DNA of 64,000 nucleotides, from assembly GCA_013398295.1 (NCBI GenBank), contig VZSF01007823.1, positions 717,115 to 781,114 on the forward strand, in the 5' to 3' direction. This DNA is from Chionis minor. Taxonomy: Eukaryota; Chordata; Aves; Charadriiformes; Chionididae. Position numbers and translations under genes: made by a program. Positions 14,246 to 27,060 of this stretch are shown here, piece by piece; within the stretch, counting starts at the first letter, position 1, and each line of letters begins with the position of its first letter. Under the pieces are notes generated by a model. It was not told the DNA's origin. It was given only the letters and a program-made list of their open reading frames with translations, and made no database searches.

Positions 14246-15064
14246 TCAGCTGCACAAAAAGAAACTATAAAAATTTCTCTGAGTCCCTTGTTCTCTCTGA
14301 TGCGTTTGCAGGGGGACTTGGTGGTTCGGCAAGTGAAGTCTGAAAAGCTTTGTCATCATCCCTGTTTTCTTCCCCATGGGGCCTTCAGGTGGATATAATG
14401 CTGTGCTCCCAGCCATCGTCCTGCACCCCATATCCATCCCGGGGGAGGTAAGAGTTCTCCTGCGTGGGAAGCAGCACCATATTTGCAGCTTTCCAGTCTG
14501 CCAGAGAGAGCACGTTGGTGGCAGCAGCAAGTGTGGCCCCAGCAGCCGTGCTGGCTGCAACCCACCGGTTTGGCAGGGGAGGAAGACACAGCCTCGCCAA
14601 GTCTGACAGAAGGGAAGTATCTGGCCCGCAGGGAGGGAGAGCAGTGGTGTGCTGGGGTAGCAGGAGGGTCCACTGCAAGGAGGAGTTGTCCAAACAAGAT
14701 GGTGTCCCATAAGAAATCCAGGGCACGTTTAAAGTCTTGGTTCAACATCTGCCAAAGGCAGACCCAGGAGCCTCGCTCTGTCTCCTGGGGCCTTGTTGAG
14801 ACAGTCAAACAGGGGTATGCTGGAGCAGAGCTAAGCCCAACAGCATGCAGCTGTTTTACCATCGTAGAAAGTCTAACTTACAAAGAGGAATTTTTCCTTG
14901 TTGATTTGTATGATTTTCTTTGGAGAGGGATGGTCCTTTGGGCTCTCTGCTTTTTCACTCATCTGTTAAAAAGCCCCATTTTGGGACATCCCAATTCCTC
15001 CAGCCAAGAAGAGCTGGATTCTGCTCCTGGCTTGCTCAGAAGTGGTTGCTCAAGAGCAAAATGA
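14246..15064. other. GC-rich patch with open frames on both strands
   Basis: Long overlapping frames occur on both strands (plus 14483-15064, 193 codons; minus 14356-14862, 168 codons). They reflect few AT-rich stop codons in GC-rich sequence. Neither reads as a known family. The phrase before the donor-like GTAAGA at 14449 (GGYNAVLPAIVLHPISIPGE) looks protein-like, but I cannot connect it to a gene. Confidence 0.5.
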
Positions 15065-18000
15065 AGCATTCCTGTCAGGAATTGGATGCACAACATCCAG
15101 TGCACTCCTGGGGTCAGAGAAATAGGTCTTAGGCTCGAAGAGAAATCCTCCGCATGGCAGTACATTACGTCAATACAGAAATGGACCGTCCAATTTTGCA
15201 TTCCGATATGAAACAGCAGCCAGGTGGTATGTCCAGCAATATGCAAGTTTAATAAACTTCCTGTTTGACTTGTGGACAGAATAAATAGTTCCATGATGTC
15301 TGCTTAACAAAGCCAAATCGCGCACCTCTCTATATTGCAACTAGAGCTGCTACAGTTAAGGGACCATCAACATTTCCCATCTGGATGGATGATTTAGCTG
15401 CTTTGCTTCACGTCAGGGCTAACTTGGCATTTGACTTGCCCAGTGCTGCTACAACATTTCTGTTTTTACTGAGTGTAATTTGCATCCACTGGCTATGTCA
15501 TACTTGGGCTTGAAAAAGGAGTTTTAGGCAGCATTAGAGTAGAAGGAAAATGAATATTTAAACAAATAATTTTGCAAATCCCTGGAGAATGAGAAGAAAC
15601 TTAGAGGCAGACGCACACAGAGTCTGGAGATGGCAAACATTCCCCCTCTTCTTACTTTTAGTTTTAAAAAGGTCCATGGGATTGAACTATTACTCATTAG
15701 CGTCTGCCCCTCCAGCTTTCTGTTCCGTACCGGACACACAGTGTTTGTATAGAAAGCAAACTTATTGCACTGTGTAATAAGATTTGAATGCAAACATTTA
15801 ATTAACTTTATCTGTTCAGAAGCATTGTTTAAACAAAAGTTAACCTTTCTGTTCCAAAGCTGAATGAAACTTTGAAACTGAAGGTTAGGTTTTTTGTTCC
15901 TCTGACCAGTGTCGTGGATTGATGTGCTGTTGATACAACCGCTTTCTCAGATTTCACGTATGGAAATCTATGATGGAGTAGTAACTTCATTAATTTGGCC
16001 CATACTGATTCAGTTGAATGCTAATATTTTGACCTTATTCCCTAGGAAATATTCTTCCTGCTGCACAAACTTGGAAAGCATGTCCATCCCTGCAGCGTGA
16101 GCCACATTTATGACAAGCTTTCAGAAAGATAATATTTCACATGTAAATACATGACTGTTGGTTCTTAACACTTTCTGTATTATCAGAAAGAGGTATAGGT
16201 CCTCATTGTCCTGTGGTTTTTGAGCATTTCTTTCTTCCTCTTTTTTTTAGTACCCTGAGATTTATATTTCTGCATGTGCTGTAACCCAGGAGGGACAAGG
16301 ATGCGAGTCCTGTGTGCAGCTGGCCTTGCCTGAGCTGACACAGGGTTTTGAACCTTGAGCCCCAGCACAGAGGATAATGATGCACATCTACAATAGTATT
16401 AAAGCAATCAACTCCCTTTAATGACTTTGTGCATCTAAAGCCCTGTAGTGGATCCACCAGCCTCCATTAAGTAGGTGTGTGGAGAAGCTGGGCATCAGTT
16501 ACACATTGACTGACCCCCATAGTCTAACTCAGTAATCACTGAGGTAGAATCTGCCTGGTTATCTCAAGGAGGAGGAGGAAACTGAGCTTGGAATTATGTT
16601 TTGTGAAAATACAATACAAATTCCTAACCCAGTTTTCAGTCAGGAGAGCATGTTATTGTTGAACAATTGATACCATTTCATGGAAGCTTATTTTCTGTGC
16701 CTTAAGGGAAATTCAATTAAGTGAATTTCTATTTTAAAACATTGCTCTTTCCTGTCACTGATGAAGCAATAACAATTACGGAACATGGGATTTTCTGGGA
16801 GTGTTGGTTGTTTGTTCTCATTGATATTAATTTTGCTGCCTCTATTTGAATCTTATCTATAATACTCCCTGAGGCAGCCCACTAGAGACCTAACTGATTT
16901 CACTGGTGACTCCAGGCTGGTGTGAACTTGTTGCCCACTAAGGCAAGAAGAAAGGCATGTCTCACAGCTGCAGGAGTTAGTGCTAGAGGTTCCATGGCCC
17001 CGATGAATAGGGCTGTATATGACAGTAGCTGAGGTTTGTGGTATACTCTACCCATGGGCTGTTGCGCTGACATCCAGACGAGCTCGTTTCTCTACACAGA
17101 GAACTGCTGCTGTCACTAACCAGCCCAGAAACTGAAATGTTCACAAGTGGTGCAAGTCCATTGTCTAGTCCTTGCCTTTCCACACTCATTACAGCTCAGC
17201 AAATGCAGAGATTTGAATCTAACATGACAAGAAGTGTCAGAATCAGGGATTAATTCTCTGTGAAATAATTTCCATGATGGGATGCTGCCAGGAAGCTTGC
17301 CTCTGCATTCCTTGGACACCCCAGATTCCCACAAACTGCAAGGGGACGATTATGTGGGCAAGGAATGCAGCATGAGCTTGTAATCTTTTAGGCTAGATAG
17401 AGATATCTTAGCACATAAGTGGGATGCTCTCAAGAGTTTGCTGTGCCAAAAAGGCGACCCTTCAAGGACTAGGACCGTTTGTAGAATGCCGATTTTTAGT
17501 GCAGAGCACGTTTTTATAACTGACTTCTATAAATGTTAAATACCAGGTCAATTAAGCTTGACAGTGCTGACAGAGTCTTAATTAAATCAGTGTGAACAAT
17601 ATCAGTCTTGCATAACTGTTTCCATCAAAAGTATCAGAAATTATGATTTTTTTTTTCTTTGTCCCTTGTAAGAGATGAAGTTCTGACAGCTTGTTCCCGT
17701 TTCCAGTCCTGCTGGTTCATTAATTTGTGTCCATAATTCTGAGCTTTCTATTCCACTCCCATCTCTCTTTGGTTCTCTGTTTTGCTTCCTTAGCATTGAC
17801 ATTTTGGCTCATTCCCTACAAAGCCATATACTGGTTACAAAGAGTTCAAGTGTGCCTTTCCTGTAACCCTTCTGTCCCTTCATTTAATGGCAGAGGGTAC
17901 AAACCTGCAGTCCTTCAACAAGGATGGATCTTGCAAAACACTAACTACCAGGAGCTTGTATTTGGTGTTCAGCACTTCTGTTTTTTTGGAGACCGAGTCC

Positions 18001-19921
18001 CTAGGCAAAACTGTCATTTAAGCACAGTGGAAATTCAGCATGCAAGTAGATTGCTGAGCCAGGACCGCTCCAGGATGTTGGCAATCCACGTGACTTCTGT
18101 GAAACGGGTGCCAATTAATTACTGGGTATGTAAGAGTTAAAGGTAATGTAACATCTCGTCTTGCTGTCAGAGTCTCCTACCTGTCTGCCCATGCACAAGG
18201 GGGACCCCTTGCATGCCAGCCTTTGACAAGGGCACCCATATGTGCAAAAGAGCACAAGCTGGGGCAAATTCCTTTGGTTTCTGCACAGATGAGGGGCAAA
18301 ATCCTGGCAGGTCCCCTAGTAGTGGCTCACTTCTTTCTCTGGTTTCGATATGTGGGATTGGATACCCACCAAAGCCGCTGAGGTGAGGGCAGGAAATGCT
18401 CATGGGATTTTTGCAACTTCAGCCTGCTGGGCACCTCCCCAGGGGTCCACAGTGCTGAATGCTGGCTGTCCCCTCCTGATGCCGGATGACTGGGGAGCAC
18501 CCGCTTTCTCATCAGGGAGCGGACAGCAGGAATCTGGCTTCATCTGGCCTGATGCCGCCCACAGGGTCCCTCCAGGAAAAGGAAATTCCCAGTTGCTGCC
18601 GAGGACAGCTTGAAGTCCTCTTTTTCTGGAAATGGTGCAAGGGGAACTTAACCTGGACGTGATAGCTGGGATCTGGCCTGAAGTCTCCTCTTCAGCTCAA
18701 GAAATAGTCTGCCTGTCCCTCTCTAAAGATTTTTGGCTGTGTCTGCTTAAAAGCTTTATATAATTTCACAAAACTACTCACACGTCCAGTACTGCAAAAC
18801 AGATAAACAGGGAGAGGGGCTCAGTGTGTGTAACAAGCTGGAATACAACCAAAAAATACTTAAAGCCTGTGATCAACTTGGTAGTACGCAGGGGCCACCG
18901 GGGTGGTCACAAGGACTGACCTGAGTTCTGCTCGCGCTCTCTTCTGCCTTCTTATCCCATTTACATTCGTGGTCTCTTAATCATTCTATGATGAGGTAGG
19001 CTTGATCAAACCTTCAGCTCTTGTGAGTAAATGTTGTTAGCGTCTTCAGGCAACATGCAGATCAAGTTCTCAGGGCCTTCAAAGGGCCACCCTGTCCTGA
19101 AATCCCATTTCTTAGACTGCAGTTCATCTTCTTGTCTCTTCTCCATTTGATTTGCGTTCAGAATCAGACCGCATGATGTTGAATGCAAATAAAGAGGTTT
19201 TGTGGAAGACTGCTAGAAGATTGTAATCTTCTGGTCTTATCTCTCATTCCAGCTATATCCTGAAATGACTCGTTCTTTCTTCTCTTTTTATTTCACAATG
19301 TAAGCATTTCACAGAGGAGGTGACATCTTTCAGTGCTTTAGCATTTCATCTCCCTATGTCTTCAAATTTTTTTCCACTTTCTCATCTGCATGTTACCAAC
19401 TTAATTAAACTGCACAATGACTTTAAAAATACAAACTCTAACAAAGACTAACGAGGATGTTTCTTGGCAGCTGGTCATTGTTTTGCCTTGGGCCCATAGC
19501 TTCGCTTGCCGCTCTCCACTGGGCACTGAACCCATGCTTGTGTTTAAAGATAACCGCTCCGAGCATGATTATATCACGATTTCTGTGTATGCTTTCAGGA
19601 GGATTTAATGTTGAATAATCTGCCCATTATAACCACATTTCCAGACAATAGCGGGCTGCAGAATACAGTGCAATAAAGTGCTAGCAAATCTTGTTCCTGT
19701 TCATTCCCTGTCATTATATTTAGGTTCCATTGAGCTGGCTGAAGAGTACACAGGAAAAAAAAAACAAACCCAGAACACGAGCTCAAAGCAATAGCTGCAA
19801 AAGTTAACAGTTTTCTTGGTCCACAAGCAAAGATGACATGACCTCTAGGCAAGGTACGTGATATTTTTCCATCTGAGTCTGTCTGCGAAAGCAGCATAAG
19901 CTTAAGTGAGACTTTTTTTAT

Positions 19922-19956
19922 CTAATCATGCAGATTGACTAATCATGTTGATTTGA
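19922..19956. repeat. Imperfect tandem repeat with TAATCATG cores
   Basis: CTAATCATGCAGATTGA is followed directly by CTAATCATGTTGATTTGA, two imperfect copies of 17-18 bases. Each has a homeodomain-like TAATCA core and a GATTGA/GATTTGA half. It may be part of a regulatory element. Confidence 0.5.
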
Positions 19957-22390
19957 CTGAACCAGCTTTCAGTAAAGCACTGGAGAATAAGCACAGCGGC
20001 TATCATTTTTCTCTTTGGAGTTTCAGGTAAATTTCTTCAGCTCAATGTGTCTTGCAAGTACGAGCAAGCAGAGTGTGTTGAAAGCAGAGGAAGTTTCCCG
20101 TTCTTACTGTCTTCTTATGACCTGTCTTCCACAAGCAATACCACAATGCTAATTACTTTTGTAGGAGGGTGATTTGTCATGATTTGCTTATTTCTTCTAT
20201 GAGATAGTTAGTAGTTGAAGGAATCAAATTCCATTCAAGATTGAGTATAAGTGACTTTGCCTCAGTTTCCTATCTTGTTAAAGATATGGCTGATGTTTAA
20301 AGAGTTGGGAAGTCATGTTCCTTGAAAGACCTGTTCCTTTGAATCCTTGTAAACCTTTAAACCTCTTGTAAATCTTTAATTTCTGAGTGCCATGTGTCAG
20401 GGAAATCCTGAAACCACGCTGAAGGCGCATTATTGCCACATAGGTCCGTGGGTCAGAACCATCTTTTGCAAGACTATAAAGGATCTGATCTTGTCTCAAA
20501 TTGTACTTTTGATTCCTAGAAATACTCTTGCTAAAAGATAAGCAAAACAATGTAAGCATGGATGTCCACTGGGTATTCTGGATTGAATGAATTCCTCCTT
20601 GTGTACCATGGGAATAGTCATAGAATAAAAATTCCAGACGGGCTAATCATAACACAAACATTTACCGAGGTTTCACGCTGGGACATCTGGGAGGACAACT
20701 ATGGAGCAAAATGCTAAAAAGAAAAGGTGTGTGCATCCTGACTGGGGAAAGCTCTCAGCTCAGAGTGGCCAGGGTCCCTTATTGAGGGGAAATGCCCTCT
20801 TCATTTGCCCAGCATTAATTAATGACAAGATTTCCCAGACAATCCACTCCTGGATCTGAAGATGATGAGCTCTTGAAGCTACATATTGGGTGGGAGGAGA
20901 GGTCTGTTGGAGAGCCATGTCCCTGGGGCAGGGCATCATGGAAATCCCTGGTGCCTGGGTGGGGCTTTAGAGTGGTGTCTCCTGTTTGTCTTCATTAATG
21001 TTTAAATTTATTGTGTGGAGAGTAGAGCTGGCCTTGAGTTTGCTCTATATGCCATCTACAGGAATTGGTATGAGAGAGATTTCTCCTCCTGCTGAAGCTG
21101 TCTTTATGCTTTGCATTTAATGTAAACAGTGTGTTTAGAAATGTATTGTCTGTGGCAGATCTGACATCACAACCAAATTCTTTAAAATAAAATGTTTAGG
21201 GGGAATCGTGTCAGCTGCCTAGCACTGAAATGTATGGAATGGAATTAAGCAAACCTTTTCTTAATTAAAAAATGAAAATGGATTCTGAACTTTATCTAAG
21301 GGTCACTTTGGGATGATTTCTAGACAGAAAAAATCTTGGCTTTCTGGCAGGACAGCTGTGAGGGAGTGTTCTATTCATTAGAACACAATTTGTCCAAGAA
21401 AATATGTTCCAAGTTCTAATCAATTTAGATGAAAACTTGCTGGACAGGGTTCAAGCAGGCCAGTTATGGAGTCTTGTAAAGCCAAACCCACATGTCTCAG
21501 TGGGCAAGAAGCAAGATAATCTTAGCTTACAATGGAATGTTTAAATTTATACAGCTAAGACACTGACATAGGCACAAGGATTGGTTCTTTTGTGTGTTGG
21601 TTTGTGGTTTTTTTTAACCAGAAACATGTGAAGAATTAGAATTTTTAAAGACCGGGAATGTCCCTTTAAGTATAATCACTCATGGTGAATGGACTGTGGC
21701 CAGATTCATCCTTGCTTTAGTGTCTATAGAAAGATTTTTGGAAAAGACCAGCTTCCAAAGCACTAGAAACATAGGTGTGCCTCCAAATGAAGTTCCTTGG
21801 CACCACAGGCTCTTGCAGAGTTTTATAATTCCCAGCTGTATAAGGATTTCTTTTTTAATGAACTGCTTCAGCAGTGGAAATTCAGCAGTTTAGAGAAGCT
21901 GTTGCACAGTTAGCCCTTGGGAAGGTGACACCATGCACGGCATTGTTCAGCCGTTAAATGTACGCTCTTTATGATGACACATTGCTACTGAGCACAGAAA
22001 ACCACATGATAACACACCCCCAGCCTTCCTGGTGTTAATGGTAACTATTTTAGGGTTTGCTTTTCTGTCATTCAGTTAGTTTCTACATTATTGCAGCTCG
22101 TGTTTCAAGCTGCAAAAGGGTGCTTAAATAACTTTCAAACAATGCATTTGCAGATCCACACTAAAAATTCCCATAGGGATGAGAGATAATCTGAGCAATC
22201 TTTAACCTGGGGAATATTTCATTTCTTAACTTGAAATGGTTTTCTAACTTGCAAAGTCTTACCCAAGATTAATCTCCACCACAAGCATGAATCAAGTGTG
22301 TTTTTTGCCTTAACTGTCAATACCATTTCTCCCATCTCATCGTTCTCTTCTAGCACTTGAAGGTGTCCACTGATTTCAGAGGGGGAGGGG

Positions 22391-22405
22391 AAAAAAAAAA
22401 AAAAA
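22391..22405. repeat. A run (15)
   Basis: A homopolymer of A follows GGGGGAGGGG. No retroposon body or target-site duplication was recognised beside it. Confidence 0.9.
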
Positions 22406-25400
22406 GTCTTTTTAGCTGCAACTGGGCCTATCTGCACCACAGGGCCATCCCTCAGTCCCTAACTTGTTACTTACCAGCCTTCTCCAGTCCAGGGACCAAG
22501 ACGTGGGTCAGGAGCTGTCTTTTCTCATTGTGACTCCTGTAATTTCAAGGGGCAGTGAAACGCCCCCTCTGTCACTCCTCTTCTCTCAAACAGCACCATC
22601 CGCAACACCACCCATGCACCTGCGTCCCCCCTCTTGACTCAACAGGGGATTCACCCACATGACCAGGGCTGGATGTAAAAGAAAAGGACCGTACAGTATT
22701 ATTAAGCAACTTGTGGTTAAAGTCACAAACTCTGGAGACTCCTTGACTACTGTAAACGCCAGCGGTTCGTTGTCCCACAGCCTCTTCCTTCCTTCACGCC
22801 CTGCTCTGCCAAGTTGGCCACCTGAGACTCTGCTCGTTGCTCTTGTTTTCCCTGGCTCTTCTCACTTGTTTACTTAAAAATCTCTTTCCCTCCCCTGCCC
22901 TTCATTTGAATTTCTTGCTGGAGGGTCTTATAAGGACACCTACTTTAATCAGAATTTCCTGTGAGTTAATAGGCAGCTTTTTCAGGGTTTTGCACATTTT
23001 GAAATACAAATCTAATCGCTTCTTAAATGCCCCTTTCACAAAGTCTGCTTTCAAACAAGCCCTTTTCTTACAGAAAGTAATGGTTTTAAAGGCCCAGTTT
23101 AAAAGGCAAACTCTGTACAGAGGAGGGGGGGTACTTTGGATGCAGTGGGAGAGCCTGTCACCCAAGGGAAAACAGCCGACATGCTGCTGAAGCTGACTGC
23201 ATATTTTTGTTTTCAAAAAGCACTCAAGACTAAAACCACCTGTGAGCAAGTCTAGCCTCGCCGGCTGATTTAGTAGGGCCTAGTGCAGTGTCCTGTCAAA
23301 AGGCACACTTATTTTCACAAGGCAAATGAATCAGTTTTTATGTGGCAGGGCTACAGCTCGTTGGGATGAACTCATTAAAACTTTGTAAAACAGACTGCAA
23401 GCGCGAGGTGCAATATTTCATTATTCAAACCTAGAGAATAGACAGGCGTCCTATGGAAAAGTGAGTCATATTCTCTGTGGTACATTCTGTTCATTCTGTT
23501 ACAATAAACATGAGTGTTTGTTTGCTGAGCCCATTAGCATCCAGCTATAAACTTGATTAGGAGGACGAGTTCCTCGGCCTGCTGCTGGGTTAGCGTGTGC
23601 ACTGCCGTTTGGTCACTCTGTTGTATAACACCACCAGTCATGTCAGACTGCCATTCCAAAAGGAAATAACAGCACTTTCCTCATTTCTTTCAAATCCATC
23701 CCAAATTTCTATTAAAGACATCAAAGCAATTACTGTAATACTTTCCATGCATTCCAAATGACTCATCTTTTAAAGGAACTGCTAGGAACTAAGGCACCGC
23801 CAAGGTTCCTTAATTTCAGGGTTTGAGACTTTTAAGAATCTCATGGAAAAAAGTCAAAACAAGAAGCCACAAACCCATCTTCTCATAAAACCCTTTTCCA
23901 TATTTTATATATTAGTATTAATTTCTGTGCTACTAGTTTGAGTTGGTTTTACAGGCTACATGCCAGAAGATAAAATAGGTCGTTAGTCTAGCTTTGTGAT
24001 TGCGGAAGGTAAATTAGCTGATCAAACGTATTTATTGCTACCATTGTTGGAAGGTGATGGCCTAGAGAACAACTTCTAAATAGGATGATGGTTGGCTGCA
24101 TCTAGAACTAGTAGTGAAATAAGGGATTGTCTGCTGGAGACAAAGGGACTTCTGGGAAAGAAGTTTCTATGCAGCATAAAAAGCATTTTGGAAGTCTGAC
24201 CCTTGCCCAGTTGTAAGAATGGGCAATGTCTCCAAATTTTTAAATGCTTGTTTTAAATGACTGTAGATGGGGTGGGAGGGACTTCAGCGGGAAGAGAGTT
24301 GGAGATCAGCCATGGGTTAGAAACTCATTGGGTTATAGTTTGGAGTGTTTCATCTATTTCCATAGAATCACTTGCTTATTAGAGTTATTTGTCTAGTGCA
24401 GTGCTCCAGGAAGTGAGGTTACTGTCCTGCAGTATCTGAAAGGAAGGGCTGAGGACGATGAGTATCCACTGTCTGGCTGTGACAGGTAGGCATTCCCAGC
24501 TTCTGGGGTGCATGACAGTATCCTTAAGACTGCTTATTTTGCTAAATTTTTTCTTCCACCTTCTATCCATGTGTCAGAGGGGCAGTGGCATGCAGTTGCA
24601 GACTCTCTCTAGCGCAAGATGGAGCATGCACTGAAAAGCTGTGGAGTAACAGCATGAGACTGCAGGTAAAATGGCTACTTCGTTCCTCACGCTGAATCTA
24701 CCTTGGGCCACTCAAGCAGGAAATAGGAAGTCTTTTGTCATTTTACTATGGTAAATATCTGGTGATAGTTTTTGGGATGCTTTCTGTCCCTGATAATTTT
24801 TTAAAATAAATTCTTCTCCAAGATATACAATAACTAAAGTCCATTTCTCCTTTTTAAGTCCTGTATTGCAGGTGTTTTCAGCAGTCAAGAACAACCCTGT
24901 ATTGTCCCTCCTGAAAGTCTCTTCATGCCATTCTTTGTTGAAGTGGAGAAATGCTTCAGAGCCGTGTCAGATGCTTTCGGCATGCAGCCGTGCGGACAAG
25001 CCGGCCCCAGGAGCCAGTCCAGCTCCAGGTTCCCACCCAGGAAGATGTCTCCCGTCACATAGTGGAGCAGCAGCCAAAGGCTGTCCTCACCCACTGCAGC
25101 GCCTCAGCTTACCCTGTGAGTCATGCGTCGCAGGGGGCATCTCTTAACCATAAATGGGACGTTTAATAAACCTGAGGGTTTTTAGTCTTTAGATGTTCAT
25201 GGCTGCTCAGAAAAATTGGAAGTACAGTCCAACATGATCAGCTACACGCTGGGAAAAAAATACACAGCACCGAAGCATTGTACTTGAGCAGGGCCAGGAT
25301 CTCTCAGGGGGTTCTCTGGCGGGAATTGAATGGTTGGTATTGTATTTTTATAGGTAAAATAGAAGAAGTTTATCTAGTAATAGAGCCCGTTGAATTCAAA

Positions 25401-26499
25401 GCAGTCTGAATTCTTGTAATACCCCCTGCACACACATGCCTGTGTTGCCAGCAGAAACAACCACATTTAAGAAATGGAGAATGATTGGATTTCTGCTATT
25501 TATCCCTTACTTTCCTCTACAAATAACTATCTTCTTCCCATCATGGAAGTTGTCACCCTGTGGACACACGGTTGAAGTGATTTTTTTATTTTTTAATTTT
25601 TTTTAAATCTGCTCCACCTGGAGAAAGGGATACTGTATATGTGTGGGTGTTTAGACCAAAACAGGGGATGTTGCGAGCTGCAGGTCCCGGTCTTTGCTGT
25701 GCTGGCTCCCAGTGAGGCGTGGATGCATAAAGCCGTTTGGTATGTGCTGCTGCAAGAAATACATGTGCAAGCATGACGTGATATCTGTGGGTGCAGAAGC
25801 ATCTCTGGGAACTCTAACTTTTGGTTTGCTGACCAGTATCTCTCTGGTGAAGAAGCTTTTAGTTGCTTCCCACCTCAGTTTGTTTATCTTTAAAAGGGGA
25901 ATAGGGAACTTCCTAGAGAACCCAGAGGTAAATTTTTAATTATTCATAGCTTTTGCATATGAGGGTATGCAAAGGAAAGAATAAGCTGCAAATCTCTGAA
26001 GCTGCATACCAACATTTCTGTGGTTTAAGCATCAGGGGAGCCCCTTTTCCAAAGACGCTGCTGTATTCTCCTGACTATATGTTTTGTGGCAAGCCTGCGT
26101 TCAGCCCTTGGCATGCAGCATCTCAGCACTTAGACCCCACGACCCCTTTCTGTGTGCAGACCCAGTATTTCTTCTCTGTGGAGCCCGTCCTGCTGAGGAC
26201 TGCAGGTTCTCTGTTGGAGCTAGGAAGGTGCCTATCATGTGCGCTGTGCTTCTGAGGTGCAGAAAGCAGCATCTAGCAGACCTGTACCCCATGGTCTGTC
26301 GGGAGGCAGGCAGTGACCCCCTCCCAGCGTCGGCACTGCCCTTAACCAAGGCAGAGTCACGCTCTGCACACAGGGCCATTCACCGCCCGGGCTGTGGGCA
26401 TGCACGGTGCCTCCCAAACCAGCTGGAAGGTCAGTTGGGTCACCCCATGCCTCTTGGTAACAGGCCCTGATGCTTTACCATCGGCTCCTGGGAGGCTGT

Positions 26500-27060
26500 G
26501 ACATTTGAGCTTACGCTGGCTGCCCCAGCGCAGGGAGGTCAAACAAATTGAATTACTCTTCAAATTAACTGGATACAGCTTTGATCACTGTCCATTTGAG
26601 ACCTTGTGTGTTTTAGCTGGAAAAATGCACGCCACGTTCCAGCCACCTCCTCCAGCCAGGGGAGTGGTGATGCCACTGGCAAACGTGTGCGCTCGCAGAG
26701 CATTACTTAGCTGGAAAGTTATCACTGAAGCGTGTCCTCTATCGAGAATGATCTCGGCTTCACTGGGCCTATCTCTTACAAATGTTAATTCCTTACTATT
26801 ATCTCTACAAGTTCCAACAGAATAGTAAGCGGCAGTAAAGAGGGGATATGTTCAATTTAAGCAATGAGATTACTATGCTCTGAATAAAGCCACTTTTATT
26901 AATAATTACCTCTCTGCCGTGACTTTAAATTCAAACAGCTGGACAGCCTCTGCTCTTTATTAATTTCCTTGGATCCTTTGGCGCGAAGCCCTCAATTCCT
27001 GTGATGTAATGGTATAAAAAGTTGGCTCCTGCCTGAGCTTCCACCCACAAGTTCTAAATT
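26500..27060. promoter_or_regulatory. Possible conserved regulatory block with TATA-like motif
   Basis: The segment has homeodomain-type cores (TTAATAATTACC near 26900, TTAATTTCC near 26960) and a TGATGTAA motif (27002-27009) four bases before TATAAAAA (27013-27020). This composition resembles vertebrate non-coding enhancers or a TATA promoter pointing right. Conservation was not tested, and no coding frame is recognised. Confidence 0.25.

Larger units (their letters stand above)
15065..26499. other. Non-coding stretch, no gene recognised
   Basis: No coding exon, RNA gene or transposon recognised. AT-rich blocks with transcription-factor-like words (about 17520-17620, 19890-20000, 21110-21260 and 23260-23560) have the look of vertebrate conserved non-coding elements, but this is impression only. 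Confidence 0.6.

Noticed and set aside
14356..15064. Overlapping open frames of 193 (plus), 168 and 154 codons (minus)
   Set aside because: Long frames on both strands at once point to base composition. No recognised similarity.
18983..18992. ATTCTATGAT, the core word of the avian CR1 tail
   Set aside because: A single unit without the preceding CR1 3' sequence. Not enough to call a CR1 element.
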